Below are positions 8,923 through 18,031 of a stretch of 64,000 nucleotides of DNA, piece by piece (the stretch's first letter is position 1; each line of letters opens with the position of its first letter). The translations under genes and the position numbers were made by a program. This DNA comes from Ruminococcus flavefaciens ND2009 (lineage in GTDB: Bacteria > Bacillota > Clostridia > Oscillospirales > Ruminococcaceae). Below the pieces are notes generated by a model that ran no database searches, was not told where the DNA came from, and saw only the letters and a list, made by a program, of their open reading frames with translations. The stretch is from the NCBI RefSeq assembly GCF_000621785.1, contig NZ_JHXI01000012.1, positions 62,001 through 126,000 of the forward strand, written 5' to 3'.

Positions 8923-9411
8923 TTATCCCTCAAGGTACCATTCAAGCTTTTCTGCAGGCATTTTTATATAGTCGTTGGGAGCGCCGCTCTGTCGGAGGTA
9001 GACGTTCCTTATCCCCGCCTGTATTATCATCCTTGCACACAGGGGGCAGGGCTTTGCTTTGTGTACGCTGCCGTCGGAGGGGTTCACGCCTGTCAGGTAG
9101 AGGTCAGCGCCCACGGTCTGCTCGCGGGAGCAGTTCAGCAGCGCATTCGCCTCGGCGTGTACAGCCCTGCACATACCGTAGCCCTCGCCCTGGTGGAGCC
9201 CAAGGGGTATCCTGGGACATTCTCCTCTGTCACAGCAGTTTTCCGTGCCCCGTGGGGAGCCGTTGTAGCCTGTTGACAGCACTGCGTCGTTCTTGACTAT
9301 GACCGCGCCGTATTTACGCTTGAGACAGGTGCTCCTGTAAGCGAATACCTCTGCGCAGTTGAGATATGTGTCCTCCTTGGACACTCTCTCGCTGCCCCTG
9401 GAAATTATCAT
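8923..9411 (-). CDS. dCMP deaminase family protein (ComEB-like)
   Basis: Deaminates dCMP to dUMP for dTMP synthesis. The zinc site is visible: HAEANALLNC (His and general-base Glu) and PCPLCA (two Cys). The preceding loop CCDRGECPRIP and the length of 162 residues fit the dCMP deaminase subgroup rather than cytidine deaminase. The start has GGAGGTGC upstream. It lies between proB and the orphan 8587-8919 gene in the proline operon, which is not a functional match. Confidence 0.9.
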   Translation of the reverse strand: MIISRGSERVSKEDTYLNCAEVFAYRSTCLKRKYGAVIVKNDAVLSTGYNGSPRGTENCCDRGECPRIPLGLHQGEGYGMCRAVHAEANALLNCSREQTVGADLYLTGVNPSDGSVHKAKPCPLCARMIIQAGIRNVYLRQSGAPNDYIKMPAEKLEWYLEG

Positions 9412-9439
9412 ATAGCACCTCCGTGAATGGTGTCGGCGG

Positions 9440-10231
9440 TTATTTTGCCTTGAAAAGGGTACCTATCTCCTTGTCCTCAAAGAGGTCGTAGAGCTTCTCG
9501 GGGTCTCTGCCGTTCATGATGACCATGTCGATGCCTGCGTTTGTGGCTATCTTTGCGGCGGTTATCTTGGTGGACATACCGCCTGTGCCCAGACTTGTTC
9601 CTGCGCCGCCTGCCATTGCCTCTATCTCGGGAGTTATCTCCTCAACAAGGGGGATTGGCTTTGCGTCGGGATTTGAGCGTGGGTCATCGTCGTAGAGAGC
9701 GTCGATGTCCGACAGTATCAGCAGAAGGTCTGCTCCTGACAGCTCCGCAACAAGGGCGGAGAGGGAATCATTCTCGCCTATCTCAAGCTCCAGCTCGTCG
9801 ATAGCGATGGTGTCGTTCTCGTTTACGATGGGGATAACGTCCATATTCACCAGCTTCTCCACGGTATTCATGAAGTTCTCGCAGTGATTGGGGTTGTTGA
9901 TGATGGTCTTGGTGAGCAGTATCTGCGCCACCGTAACGCTGTATTTCGCGAACATATCGTCATAGACGTGCATGAGCTCGCACTGACCGATAGCGGCAAC
10001 AGCCTGCTTGGTCTTGGTGTCCTTGGGCTTTTCGGGGAGTCCCAGCTTACCTGCGCCCAGACCAACAGCTCCGGAGGAGACCATGATTATCTCACGTCCC
10101 GAGTTGTGCAGGTCGGAAATAACCCGCACAAGGTTGGTCATACGGCGTATATTGAGCTTGCCCGTCTTGTGAGCCAGGGTGGAAGTGCCCAGCTTTATGA
10201 CGATACGCTGTTTTTCGGATATATTTCTCAT
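9440..10231 (-). CDS. proB: Glutamate 5-kinase (short form without PUA domain)
   Basis: Phosphorylates glutamate to gamma-glutamyl phosphate, the first and usually proline-inhibited step of proline synthesis. It is an amino-acid-kinase fold with VIKLGTSTLA at the N-terminus, SSGAVGLGAGKL, NENDTIAIDEL and GTGGMSTKITAA. At 263 residues it ends after the kinase domain, so the C-terminal PUA domain of the E. coli type is missing; this short form is common in Firmicutes. It sits 15 bases downstream of the dehydrogenase gene. Confidence 0.95.
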   Translation of the reverse strand: MRNISEKQRIVIKLGTSTLAHKTGKLNIRRMTNLVRVISDLHNSGREIIMVSSGAVGLGAGKLGLPEKPKDTKTKQAVAAIGQCELMHVYDDMFAKYSVTVAQILLTKTIINNPNHCENFMNTVEKLVNMDVIPIVNENDTIAIDELELEIGENDSLSALVAELSGADLLLILSDIDALYDDDPRSNPDAKPIPLVEEITPEIEAMAGGAGTSLGTGGMSTKITAAKIATNAGIDMVIMNGRDPEKLYDLFEDKEIGTLFKAK

Positions 10232-10246
10232 AGGTAATGTCTTCCT

Positions 10247-11197
10247 TCAGTTGACTTTATTCTGCGGCTTTCCGCTCTGCCATGCCCTGATGTTCTCGCA
10301 GACGATGTCCACAAGGCGCTGTCTGGTCTCAAGGGGGGCCCAGGCGGTATGGGGCGTGATAACGCAGTTCTTTGCGCCCTTGAGGGGAGTGTCGGGAGAC
10401 ATGGGCTCCTTCACCAGCACATCAAGGTAAGCAGCAGCTATTTTTCCGCTGCTGAGCGCATCTGCAAGGTCGGCTTCGTTTACCACTCCGCCTCTTGAAG
10501 TGTTTATCAGCATTGCCGTGGGCTTCATGCGGGAGAGGAGCTCCTTATTGATGATGCCTGCGGTCTTGTCCGTAAGAGGGCAGTGGAAGGTGATGACGTC
10601 AGCCTTTTCTGCCGCTGTGAACAGGTCTGTGACCTCATAGGGGCAGTCCTTTGGCTGAGTCCTTGTGCTTATAACTATGTTCATGCCGAAGGCTGAGCCT
10701 ATCTCGGCGACCTTTCTTCCTATGGAGCCGTAGCCCACTATGGCAAGTGTCTTGCCTGCCAGCTCTGAGGTGGGCACGGGAAAGTATGAGAAGGCGGGAG
10801 AGCGCTCCCACTCGCCGTTTTTCACGGCGGTATCGTAGTCTCTTATGCGGCTGAAGCGGTCGAGTATGTAGGCGAAGGTCTGCTGAGCCACGGCATTGGT
10901 GGAGTACTGACCTGCGTTGCATACGGTTATGCCCTTTTCAGCGGCATAGTCTATGTCCACGTTGTTGAAGCCCGTTGCGAAAAGTCCCACATACTTTATG
11001 TTGGGGCAGGCGTCCATGACTTCTCTGGTGATGAGCACCTTGTTGCAGAGGACAATGTCTGCGTCGCCGATATTGGCGGCGGTCTCCTCGGGCTTTGTAA
11101 GCGGTATTATCTTTACCTCGCCCAGCTCCTCAAGCTGAGTTGTGGGAATGTCACCGCTTATGTTGACCGTGTACCAGTCAAGGACTGCTATTTTCAC
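10247..11197 (-). CDS. D-2-hydroxyacid dehydrogenase (glycerate dehydrogenase-like)
   Basis: An NAD(P)H-dependent oxidoreductase that interconverts 2-oxo acids and D-2-hydroxy acids. The Rossmann motif is LAIVGYGSIGRKVAEIG, followed by the family segment MLINTSRGGVVNEADLADAL and the catalytic His in CVITPHTAWAP. At 316 residues it is of usual length and resembles hydroxypyruvate/glycerate reductases. The exact substrate cannot be read from sequence. It begins 3 bases after the upstream membrane-protein gene, inside the operon that contains proB. Confidence 0.88.
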   Translation of the reverse strand: MKIAVLDWYTVNISGDIPTTQLEELGEVKIIPLTKPEETAANIGDADIVLCNKVLITREVMDACPNIKYVGLFATGFNNVDIDYAAEKGITVCNAGQYSTNAVAQQTFAYILDRFSRIRDYDTAVKNGEWERSPAFSYFPVPTSELAGKTLAIVGYGSIGRKVAEIGSAFGMNIVISTRTQPKDCPYEVTDLFTAAEKADVITFHCPLTDKTAGIINKELLSRMKPTAMLINTSRGGVVNEADLADALSSGKIAAAYLDVLVKEPMSPDTPLKGAKNCVITPHTAWAPLETRQRLVDIVCENIRAWQSGKPQNKVN

Positions 11198-11200
11198 GGC

Positions 11201-11581
11201 TTATTCCTCCTCGTCCTCGTCTTCAGCCTCATCGCTGTCAGCCTTTTCTGTCTTGCTGTCGGCAGAAGCAGCGGCAGTCTCTTCCTTCTTTGACTTTGAA
11301 AATATGGAAGTAATGATAGCGAGAAGTATGAGTATGAGCTCAATGAGTCCGATGGCGTAGAACAGTGTCTTGTTGTCGGATACCCATAAAAGGAGCGAAA
11401 GTGGAACAGCTATTGCGAAGATAAGCTGGAATGGTCTTTTCTGTACTGCGAATCTGTAGCTGAAAAAGATGACAGATATTACTGCCAGTGCGATGTGCAT
11501 TGGAAACGGGAATGGGAAGATCGTAGGATTTTCGGTGTCCGAGATCTGTGCGAGAGAGGTGAGCATGGTTGTAAAGTTCAT
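11201..11581 (-). CDS. Small three-helix membrane protein, unknown
   Basis: A 126-residue protein that I do not recognise. It has about three hydrophobic helices (near 28-42, 50-68 and 73-95), then a Lys-rich stretch and a strongly acidic C-terminus (EAEDEDEEE). It is the first gene of the leftward operon, and a well-formed promoter lies at 11662-11690. The 3-base gap to the dehydrogenase gene indicates co-translation. Confidence 0.7.
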   Translation of the reverse strand: MNFTTMLTSLAQISDTENPTIFPFPFPMHIALAVISVIFFSYRFAVQKRPFQLIFAIAVPLSLLLWVSDNKTLFYAIGLIELILILLAIITSIFSKSKKEETAAASADSKTEKADSDEAEDEDEEE

Positions 11582-11661
11582 AATATCTCCGATCCTCCGT
11601 CCTTTCCTTGTATTTTCGGGAAAGGCGGAAATTTATAAGATTGCAAAAGTCTGCACATTAC

Positions 11662-11690
11662 AGTATAACACAAACAGCCGAGAAATTCAA
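11662..11690 (-). promoter_or_regulatory. Promoter of the leftward proBA operon
   Basis: On the minus strand, TTGAAT, a 17-base spacer, then TATACT. It is divergent from the promoter at 11763-11791. Confidence 0.75.
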
Positions 11691-11762
11691 CTACATTTTT
11701 AAAAAATACACAAAAAATTTATGACGCATTTTCGCGTATTTTCGGCTGTTTTTAACAGGGAC

Positions 11763-11791
11763 TTGAATTTTTTCATAAAGCGACGTATAAT
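11763..11791 (+). promoter_or_regulatory. Promoter of the two-component operon
   Basis: TTGAAT, a 17-base spacer, then TATAAT, about 80 bases before the response-regulator start. Confidence 0.8.
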
Positions 11792-11869
11792 ATTATTTGT
11801 CAGACCATTGCTTAATGTTCGGTGATCGCTGATAACCGTTCAATATCTGCGGGGAAAGGAGGCTTTTTC

Positions 11870-12553
11870 ATGATATATATGCTTGAGGACGAGGAGGGCA
11901 TCAGGAATTTCGTCATATATGCCCTGGAAAGCTCTGGCTTCGGCGCCAGGGGCTTTGAGGCTCCCTCAGATCTGTATGAGGCTGTGAAGGAGGAGCTTCC
12001 CGAGCTGCTGCTCCTAGATCGTATGCTCCCCGAGGAGGACGGTCTGGAAGTGCTGAAAAAGCTGCGCAGTGCTCCGGAAACGAGAAAGCTGCCCGTTATA
12101 ATGCTGACCGCGAAGGGCACGGAGCTTGACAAGGTGGAGGGGCTGGACAGCGGCGCCGATGACTACATAGCCAAGCCCTTCGGCACTATGGAGCTCATAT
12201 CACGCATAAAGGCGCTGCTGAGACGTACTGCCGACAGCCCTGCGGACACTGACAGGCTTCAGCTGGGCGGCATATCGGTGTATCCCTCAAAGCACGAGGT
12301 CTTTGCCGGGGGCGAAAAAGTCACACTTACGCTGAAGGAGTACGACCTGCTGCTGATGCTCATGAGAAACAGGGGACAGGTTTTCTCCCGCGACAGTCTC
12401 CTCAGAGAGATATGGGGCTATGACTTCGCAGGTGAGAGCCGCACCGTTGACGTTCATATAAGGACTCTCAGACAGAAGCTGGGCGACTGCGGAGAGCTGA
12501 TCGAGACTATCCGCGGAGTGGGCTATAAGGCAGGTGACGGCGGAATTGACTAA
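11870..12553 (+). CDS. OmpR/PhoB-family response regulator
   Basis: A 227-residue transcription factor with a receiver domain (1-115) and a winged-helix DNA-binding domain (about 135-225). The acidic pocket is EDE near residues 5-7, the phosphoacceptor Asp lies in LLLLDRMLPEEDG, and the conserved Lys in YIAKPFG. The DNA-binding part ends VDVHIRTLRQKLG...VGYKA. AAAGGAGG precedes the chosen ATG; an upstream in-frame start at 11822 lacks one. The gene overlaps the kinase gene by 20 bases. It resembles PhoB, but no phosphate-transport genes are nearby, so the signal is unknown. Confidence 0.93.
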   Translation: MIYMLEDEEGIRNFVIYALESSGFGARGFEAPSDLYEAVKEELPELLLLDRMLPEEDGLEVLKKLRSAPETRKLPVIMLTAKGTELDKVEGLDSGADDYIAKPFGTMELISRIKALLRRTADSPADTDRLQLGGISVYPSKHEVFAGGEKVTLTLKEYDLLLMLMRNRGQVFSRDSLLREIWGYDFAGESRTVDVHIRTLRQKLGDCGELIETIRGVGYKAGDGGID

Positions 12554-14216
12554 GAAGATATTTCTCAGCATAATCACCATTTGCAGCCTTTCCGTTGTGG
12601 CTGCCATAATCATAGTCACCGCCATACTCTACGGTGCTTCCGCTGAGCTGGCAGCCTCAGAGGTGAGGACGGACGCAAAGCTCATAGCCTCCGCAGTGGA
12701 GAAGAGCGGCGACAGCTACTTTGAGTCTGCCGATATAGATAATGATATTCGTGTGACCTGGATAGGCAGGGACGGCAAGGTGCTCTTCGACTCTGAGGAG
12801 GAAGCCGCCAAGCTGGACAACCACGCCGACCGCAAGGAGGTGCGGGAAGCCGTGAAAAAGGGCGAGGGCAGCTCCTCACGCTATTCCGCCACCATAATGC
12901 AGAAGACCGTTAATCACGCTGTAAGGCTGTCAGACGGCTCCGTCATAAGAGTTTCGGGAGTACATACCTCCCTGACGGCTCAGCTGCTGAAGGTGCTGAC
13001 ACCAATGCTGCTGACTCTGGCTGTACTGGTGCTGTTTTCGGCGCTTGCTGCCTCAAAGGTGTCACGAAACATAGTCAAGCCCATAAACGATATAGACCTT
13101 GCTCACCCGAGCAATATAAAGGGCTATGAGGAGCTTGCCCCACTTCTGGATAAGCTCCGCAGCCAGAATATAAAGGTAACACGCCAGATGGATGAGATAC
13201 AGAGCCGCCGTGAGCAGTTCGCCCTCATGACCGAGAGCATGACCGAGGGACTTATCATCGCAGACCCCAAGCTCAGCGTACTCACCTGCAATTCCAGTGC
13301 CAGAAGGCTCCTTGGAGCAGGCTCCTTCACCGAGGGACAGAGCATCTACGCCCTCAACAATTCCGATATTTTCAGGCGCTGTCTCCTCAATGCCCTGGGC
13401 GGCAGGCGCTCGGAGTGCATACTGAGGATAGGAGACGGTCAGCGAGAGGTCATCGCCAGCCCCTCCAATACCATAGATACGGTCTGCGGACTGGTTGTGT
13501 TCATCATGGACGTCACCGAAAAGCAGGAGCTTGAGACCATGCGCCGCGAGTTTACATCGAATGTGTCCCATGAGCTGAAAACTCCCCTGACTACCATCTA
13601 CGGAACTGCCGATATACTGGCAAACGGCATGGTGAAGCAGGAGGACGTGGCGCAGTTCGGCGGGAATATCCGCAGCGAGGCGGAAAGGCTCATAAACCTG
13701 ATAAACGATATTGTCTCACTCTCCAAGCTGGACGAGGACTCCGCTCCCCGCGAGAATGAGAGCGTGGAGCTCTATAGCCTTGCGGAGGAGGTCTTGGACC
13801 GCCTGAAGCTCAGTGCAGAGGAAAAGGGCGTAGCGGTCTCAGTGTCGGGGGAAAGAGTATCCCTCATGGGAAGCAGGACTATCCTGGGAGAGGTGCTGTA
13901 CAACCTCTGCGACAACGCCATAAAATACAACGTCAGCGGCGGAAGGCTGGACGTGAAGATAGCCCATATCCCTCAGCGCGCCATTATCACAGTCAGCGAT
14001 ACGGGAATGGGCATACCGAAGGAGCATATCGGACGTATCTTCGAGCGCTTCTACCGTGTGGACAAGAGCCGCTCCCGCAGGATCAAGGGCACGGGTCTGG
14101 GACTTTCCATAGTCAAGCATGGCGTTATGTACCACAACGGCACTGTCCATGTTGACAGTGAAGCAGGCAGGGGAACGGTGTTCACCGTTGAGCTGCCCAT
14201 AGAGAAAAAACAGTGA
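12534..14216 (+). CDS. PhoR-like sensor histidine kinase
   Basis: A 560-residue membrane kinase. Helix 1 (about 9-31) is followed by an outer domain of about 120 residues, helix 2 (about 155-175), a PAS-like region (about 220-330), the HisKA motif FTSNVSHELKTPLTTI with the phosphorylated His, and an ATPase domain with NLCDNAIKY, VSDTGMGIP and GTGLGLSIVKH. It uses a GTG start inside the response-regulator gene, which implies translational coupling. The layout matches PhoR/WalK-type kinases. The rhodanese-TtcA gene follows by 9 bases and is probably co-transcribed. Confidence 0.92.
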   Translation: MTAELTKKIFLSIITICSLSVVAAIIIVTAILYGASAELAASEVRTDAKLIASAVEKSGDSYFESADIDNDIRVTWIGRDGKVLFDSEEEAAKLDNHADRKEVREAVKKGEGSSSRYSATIMQKTVNHAVRLSDGSVIRVSGVHTSLTAQLLKVLTPMLLTLAVLVLFSALAASKVSRNIVKPINDIDLAHPSNIKGYEELAPLLDKLRSQNIKVTRQMDEIQSRREQFALMTESMTEGLIIADPKLSVLTCNSSARRLLGAGSFTEGQSIYALNNSDIFRRCLLNALGGRRSECILRIGDGQREVIASPSNTIDTVCGLVVFIMDVTEKQELETMRREFTSNVSHELKTPLTTIYGTADILANGMVKQEDVAQFGGNIRSEAERLINLINDIVSLSKLDEDSAPRENESVELYSLAEEVLDRLKLSAEEKGVAVSVSGERVSLMGSRTILGEVLYNLCDNAIKYNVSGGRLDVKIAHIPQRAIITVSDTGMGIPKEHIGRIFERFYRVDKSRSRRIKGTGLGLSIVKHGVMYHNGTVHVDSEAGRGTVFTVELPIEKKQ

Positions 14217-14225
14217 GGTGTTCTG

Positions 14226-15353
14226 ATGGGAAACAGTATTACGGCTGAGGAGCTGGCAAAGCTTGAGAGCGGCTCCTATGCGCTTATAGATATACGTGAC
14301 GGCTCTGCCTTTGAATACGGTCATATCGACGGGGCGGTGAATATCGCTCAGGAGGATATTGCCGCAGCGGAGCTCCCCGGGGATAAAAAGCTCATCATCT
14401 GCTGCCGCAGCGGTATCATCAGCCGCGATATAGCCGACGAGCTCTGCGATAAAGGCTTTGACGCATACAACCTTGAGGGGGGCTATGTGGAGTGGCTCAG
14501 GCTTAAAATGGAGAACAGCCAGGTCACCGAGGCTGTGGAGCTGAGCCTGCGGAAGAAGTTCAAGAAGTCAATATGGTGCAAATTTACCAAGGCGATAAAC
14601 GAGTATGAGCTGGTACAGCCGGGAGACAGGATAGCCGTCTGTATCTCGGGCGGCAAGGACTCAATGCTCATGGCTAAGCTCTTTCAGGAGCTGAAACGCC
14701 ATGACAAGTTCCCCTTTGAGGTGGTGTTCCTTGTGATGGACCCCGGTTACAGTCCCGAGAACCGCCGTGTTATCGAGGAGAATGCCCGGTCAATGTCTAT
14801 ACCCGTACATATTTTTGAGTCGGATATTTTCGATTCGGTATACAATATCGAGAAGAACCCCTGCTATATCTGCGCAAGAATGAGAAGGGGCTATCTCTAC
14901 AGCCACGCAAAGGCTCTGGGCTGCAACAAGATCGCTCTCGGTCATCACTTCGACGATGTTATCGAGACTATCCTCATGGGTATGCTCTACGGCGGACAGG
15001 TCCAGACCATGATGCCAAAGCTCCACAGCACCAATTTTGAGGGCATGGAGCTCATACGTCCCCTTTATCTGGTAAGAGAGGCGGATATAAAGCACTGGAG
15101 GGACTACAACGGTCTTCATTTCATACAGTGCGCCTGCAAGTTCACCGATACCTGCACCACCTGTGCTCCCGACAGCCGCTCGGTGTCCAAGCGCCTTGAG
15201 ATAAAGAACCTCATCGCGGAGCTGAAAAAGGTGAATCCGCAGGTGGAGAAGAATATCTTCCGCAGCGTGGAAAATGTCAACGTCAATACAGTCATTGCCT
15301 ATAAGGACAACGAGGGTGTCCACCGCTTTACCGACAGCTATGATATGTGCTAA
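14226..15353 (+). CDS. Rhodanese domain fused to TtcA-type PP-loop ATPase
   Basis: The N-terminal rhodanese domain (about 1-95) has a candidate catalytic Cys60 in ICCRSGI. The C-terminal PP-loop ATPase (about 110-375) has SGGKDS at 141-146 and the Cys pairs CYICAR and CTTC that fit a TtcA-type 4Fe-4S tRNA sulfurtransferase. TtcA enzymes thiolate cytidine 32 of tRNA. The fusion suggests that the rhodanese cysteine delivers persulfide sulfur to the PP-loop enzyme in cis. This is inferred; the exact tRNA target is unknown. It forms an operon with the upstream two-component pair. Confidence 0.85.
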   Translation: MGNSITAEELAKLESGSYALIDIRDGSAFEYGHIDGAVNIAQEDIAAAELPGDKKLIICCRSGIISRDIADELCDKGFDAYNLEGGYVEWLRLKMENSQVTEAVELSLRKKFKKSIWCKFTKAINEYELVQPGDRIAVCISGGKDSMLMAKLFQELKRHDKFPFEVVFLVMDPGYSPENRRVIEENARSMSIPVHIFESDIFDSVYNIEKNPCYICARMRRGYLYSHAKALGCNKIALGHHFDDVIETILMGMLYGGQVQTMMPKLHSTNFEGMELIRPLYLVREADIKHWRDYNGLHFIQCACKFTDTCTTCAPDSRSVSKRLEIKNLIAELKKVNPQVEKNIFRSVENVNVNTVIAYKDNEGVHRFTDSYDMC

Positions 15354-15354
15354 C

Positions 15355-15506
15355 ATAAATCAAAATTTTGCGGAGCAAAATTATGATTTGAGCCCTTAGC
15401 CGTTAGCTAATGTAGGGGACGCCGCCCCCGGCGTCCCGCGAGATATATTACACGCCCAACGGGACGTCGAGGACGCCGTCCCCTACAAATGTAAATTATG
15501 ATTTAT
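15355..15506. mobile_element. MITE-like hairpin repeat, short copy C
   Basis: A 152-base relative of copies A and B. The right 15-bp terminal repeat (15492-15506) is identical to theirs; the left one (15355-15369) differs at two positions. The right-hand segment, from GGGACGTCGAGGACGCCGTC to the end, matches copy B. Inside are GGGGACGCCG/CGGCGTCCC palindromes. It starts one base after the stop codon of the rhodanese-TtcA gene. Confidence 0.75.
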
Positions 15507-15518
15507 CTTAGCAAATAA

Positions 15519-15553
15519 AAAGCCCCTGAGCATTTCAAGCGCTCAGGGGCTTT
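15519..15553 (-). terminator. Terminator of the large membrane-protein gene
   Basis: Stem AAAGCCCCTGAGC (15519-15531) / GCTCAGGGGCTTT (15541-15553), with a T tract on the minus strand. Flanks and loop nearly duplicate the terminator at 4854-4888. Confidence 0.85.
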
Positions 15554-15563
15554 CTGCACTGTA

Positions 15564-17861
15564 TCACTGCCAGAATATTATCAGATCCTCGGCAGCGTCG
15601 AGAAGGTGCGGGAAATGTCTCAGCAGCGAATCCTCGGGATTGCCGCAGTTCAGGGCGGTGGAGAACACCATGGTCACTGCCATTATGGCGGCAGTTATAA
15701 CGTATCTGCTCCTGTACTCCGAGGGCGTTTCGCTGCTGCGGAGTATGCCCGTTATGGTTATCATGAACAGCAATGGCATGAAGTCGAATATGTAGTGGGC
15801 TACTATGCCGCCCATGCAGAAGTCCAGCCAGGCGGTGATGACAGAGACTGCCAGAGATACGCATATCAGCAGCCTTCTCCTGCGGTATTCCGCAGAATTC
15901 TCCTTCCTGCCGATGGCGTGGGGCAGCAGGAACATTCCCAGCAGTATCACGGGATAGCTCAGTACGCCGCAGCCGGAGGCTATGTAGAAAAAGCGGGTAT
16001 AGTTATCGCGGTCTATGGGGAAGGTCTCGATGAAGGGGAATGATGTCCTGAAACGGCAGGGCTGTACGAAGTAGTGCAGCAGCGCATCGGGGAGATAGGT
16101 CAGCGATATGTCGTTGGCAGCGGGATTATTCACTGTCAGCTGATATATATTGCCGAACTGGAAGGGGGAGTCAAAGCGGGCGTTGTTGTAAAGCATTATG
16201 AGCACCGCTCCCACCGCTACAGGCAGCGTAAAGCTTGCAGCCTGTATTAGCCGGTGAGTGAGGCTAAGCTTCTTATTGCGGAGTATATCCACGAAAAATG
16301 GTATGAGCACCACCGCACACAGTGATATGGTGGGACGGGAGCCCACACACAGCGCCAGTGCCGCTCCGCTGACAAACAGCAGCAGACAGCGCTTCAGCTG
16401 TTTCTTTGTGCATACAGCGGTGAAGCCTGACGCAAGGCAGAGCATAAGGAAGCATATTCCTGCGGCGGAGGGCAGTGTGTAGCGGTCTATCCAGCTTCCC
16501 GTGTGCCATATGCCGACGGTCGCCGCGGCTGTAGGCATCAGAAGGAGCAGCATGAGCAGGTTCGCCTTCAGCTTCGCAGCCCTGACAAAGGCGAGAATGG
16601 CTGCGCAGACGAATAGGGAGCCAAGTACCGTAAAGAAATTGTTCGCTGTTGCCAGTGTGGGGATAAATCCCGTCAGCTTGTAGTAGGGATAGTAGAAGGT
16701 GACAACGGGAGCAGCGCCGAAATAGCAGTAGTAATGCCCCTTGTAGAAGGCGTAGTCCCAGTTGAAGCCCACCTGGAGCTCAGCACGGAGATTGTTGTCA
16801 TAGGGGTCTGACATCTCCGCAAGACGGGGGTCCACCTCAAGGTCCAGCCAGGACTGCTTTTTCATAAAGGCGTCAAAGGTGGCGGCAAATGGGTCGCTGC
16901 CTATATCGGGAGTGTCGGGATAGGGACGTCCGTGCTGGTCGGGGACTGCCAGGAAAGTGGCAGATATTACCACTGCCAGGGTCATGGCGGCAACTGCAAA
17001 TATATGTGAGGTCTTCTTTCTGTCGTATACCACGCTGTAGAAGCGGTATTCCTTTATGGCTGCAACGATTATGCACAGTATCAGCAGGAAGAAGTACCTT
17101 GCGTCCGAAAAGCTGTAACGGGGAGCACTCAGGGCTCTTATGCCGCTGATAGTCAGGTCGGTATTGGTGCGCTCGATGAATATTGACATGGTCCTTACCT
17201 TTCCGTAGGGGCGGAAGGTCATGGAGAGATGGGTATCGTTTCCGCTGGGGTGCTTGTGCTGCACCACGAATTCACTGGAGGTCAGGTCATCGTCGGTCAT
17301 CTTCATCTTCACATCAAAGGGGACAACGTCCTTTTCGCCCTTTATGTCCATTTCAAGGGCACGGGCGTCTTTAGGAAGAGAATTAAGATAAATGAAAGAT
17401 GTGCTCTTTATGCGTATATTGTTGTCCTCGGTAAGCTCTGTATCGTCATCTATGCCCACAGATGTCAGAGGTATTTCCGTTATATTTTTTGTGCCTGTGA
17501 AGCTCTTTCCGTTGAAGATGAGTACCTCCGAAGCTATAAGCACAGCCGCGCAGACAGCGCTCTTTTTCAGCAGTCCTGACAGCCTTTTGTCAACGCGGTG
17601 ACAGACTGTGACTGCGGCAAAGCTAAGCAGTGAGACTGCCGTTACGGCTGCGGCGGAAAGTCCCTTATCGCCGGCTATCATGTTTGCGGAGGCAAGTGCC
17701 GCAAGCATCAGCATACCGCCGCTCAGCACCAGAAAAACTGAAATGAGCTTTTTGGGAACAGTGGGCTTTGCTTTTTTATCGGACTTTTTCTTCGCGATGA
17801 TTATGTCCGCAGCGAAGGCGGCTCCGAAGCATAGAAGGGGGATAATTACAGGCAGGATCAT
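15564..17861 (-). CDS. Large polytopic membrane protein, unknown
   Basis: 765 residues with about ten or more hydrophobic helices. Three or four are at the N-terminus (6-115), then comes an outer beta-rich domain (about 125-265) with sequences such as VVQHKHPSGNDTHLSMTF, and a second block of helices from about 270 to the C-terminus with loops rich in aromatic residues. The pattern resembles GT-C-type glycosyltransferases or polymerases of the envelope, but I see no diagnostic motif, so it stays unassigned. It is a single gene, ending at its own terminator, divergent from the spore-protein gene. Confidence 0.75.
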   Translation of the reverse strand: MILPVIIPLLCFGAAFAADIIIAKKKSDKKAKPTVPKKLISVFLVLSGGMLMLAALASANMIAGDKGLSAAAVTAVSLLSFAAVTVCHRVDKRLSGLLKKSAVCAAVLIASEVLIFNGKSFTGTKNITEIPLTSVGIDDDTELTEDNNIRIKSTSFIYLNSLPKDARALEMDIKGEKDVVPFDVKMKMTDDDLTSSEFVVQHKHPSGNDTHLSMTFRPYGKVRTMSIFIERTNTDLTISGIRALSAPRYSFSDARYFFLLILCIIVAAIKEYRFYSVVYDRKKTSHIFAVAAMTLAVVISATFLAVPDQHGRPYPDTPDIGSDPFAATFDAFMKKQSWLDLEVDPRLAEMSDPYDNNLRAELQVGFNWDYAFYKGHYYCYFGAAPVVTFYYPYYKLTGFIPTLATANNFFTVLGSLFVCAAILAFVRAAKLKANLLMLLLLMPTAAATVGIWHTGSWIDRYTLPSAAGICFLMLCLASGFTAVCTKKQLKRCLLLFVSGAALALCVGSRPTISLCAVVLIPFFVDILRNKKLSLTHRLIQAASFTLPVAVGAVLIMLYNNARFDSPFQFGNIYQLTVNNPAANDISLTYLPDALLHYFVQPCRFRTSFPFIETFPIDRDNYTRFFYIASGCGVLSYPVILLGMFLLPHAIGRKENSAEYRRRRLLICVSLAVSVITAWLDFCMGGIVAHYIFDFMPLLFMITITGILRSSETPSEYRSRYVITAAIMAVTMVFSTALNCGNPEDSLLRHFPHLLDAAEDLIIFWQ

Positions 17862-18031
17862 GATCGAGTCACTCCTTGAAATTAATTGTACATATATTAG
17901 ACGATTATGTTATAAAAAACTCTCACATAAATTAAAAAAATTTTTCGTGCATTTATTTCCATGTAATAAAAATTACACCGAAGGCTATAATACTATCACG
18001 GCATCAATTTTTTTTCAAAGGAGAAACAGCA

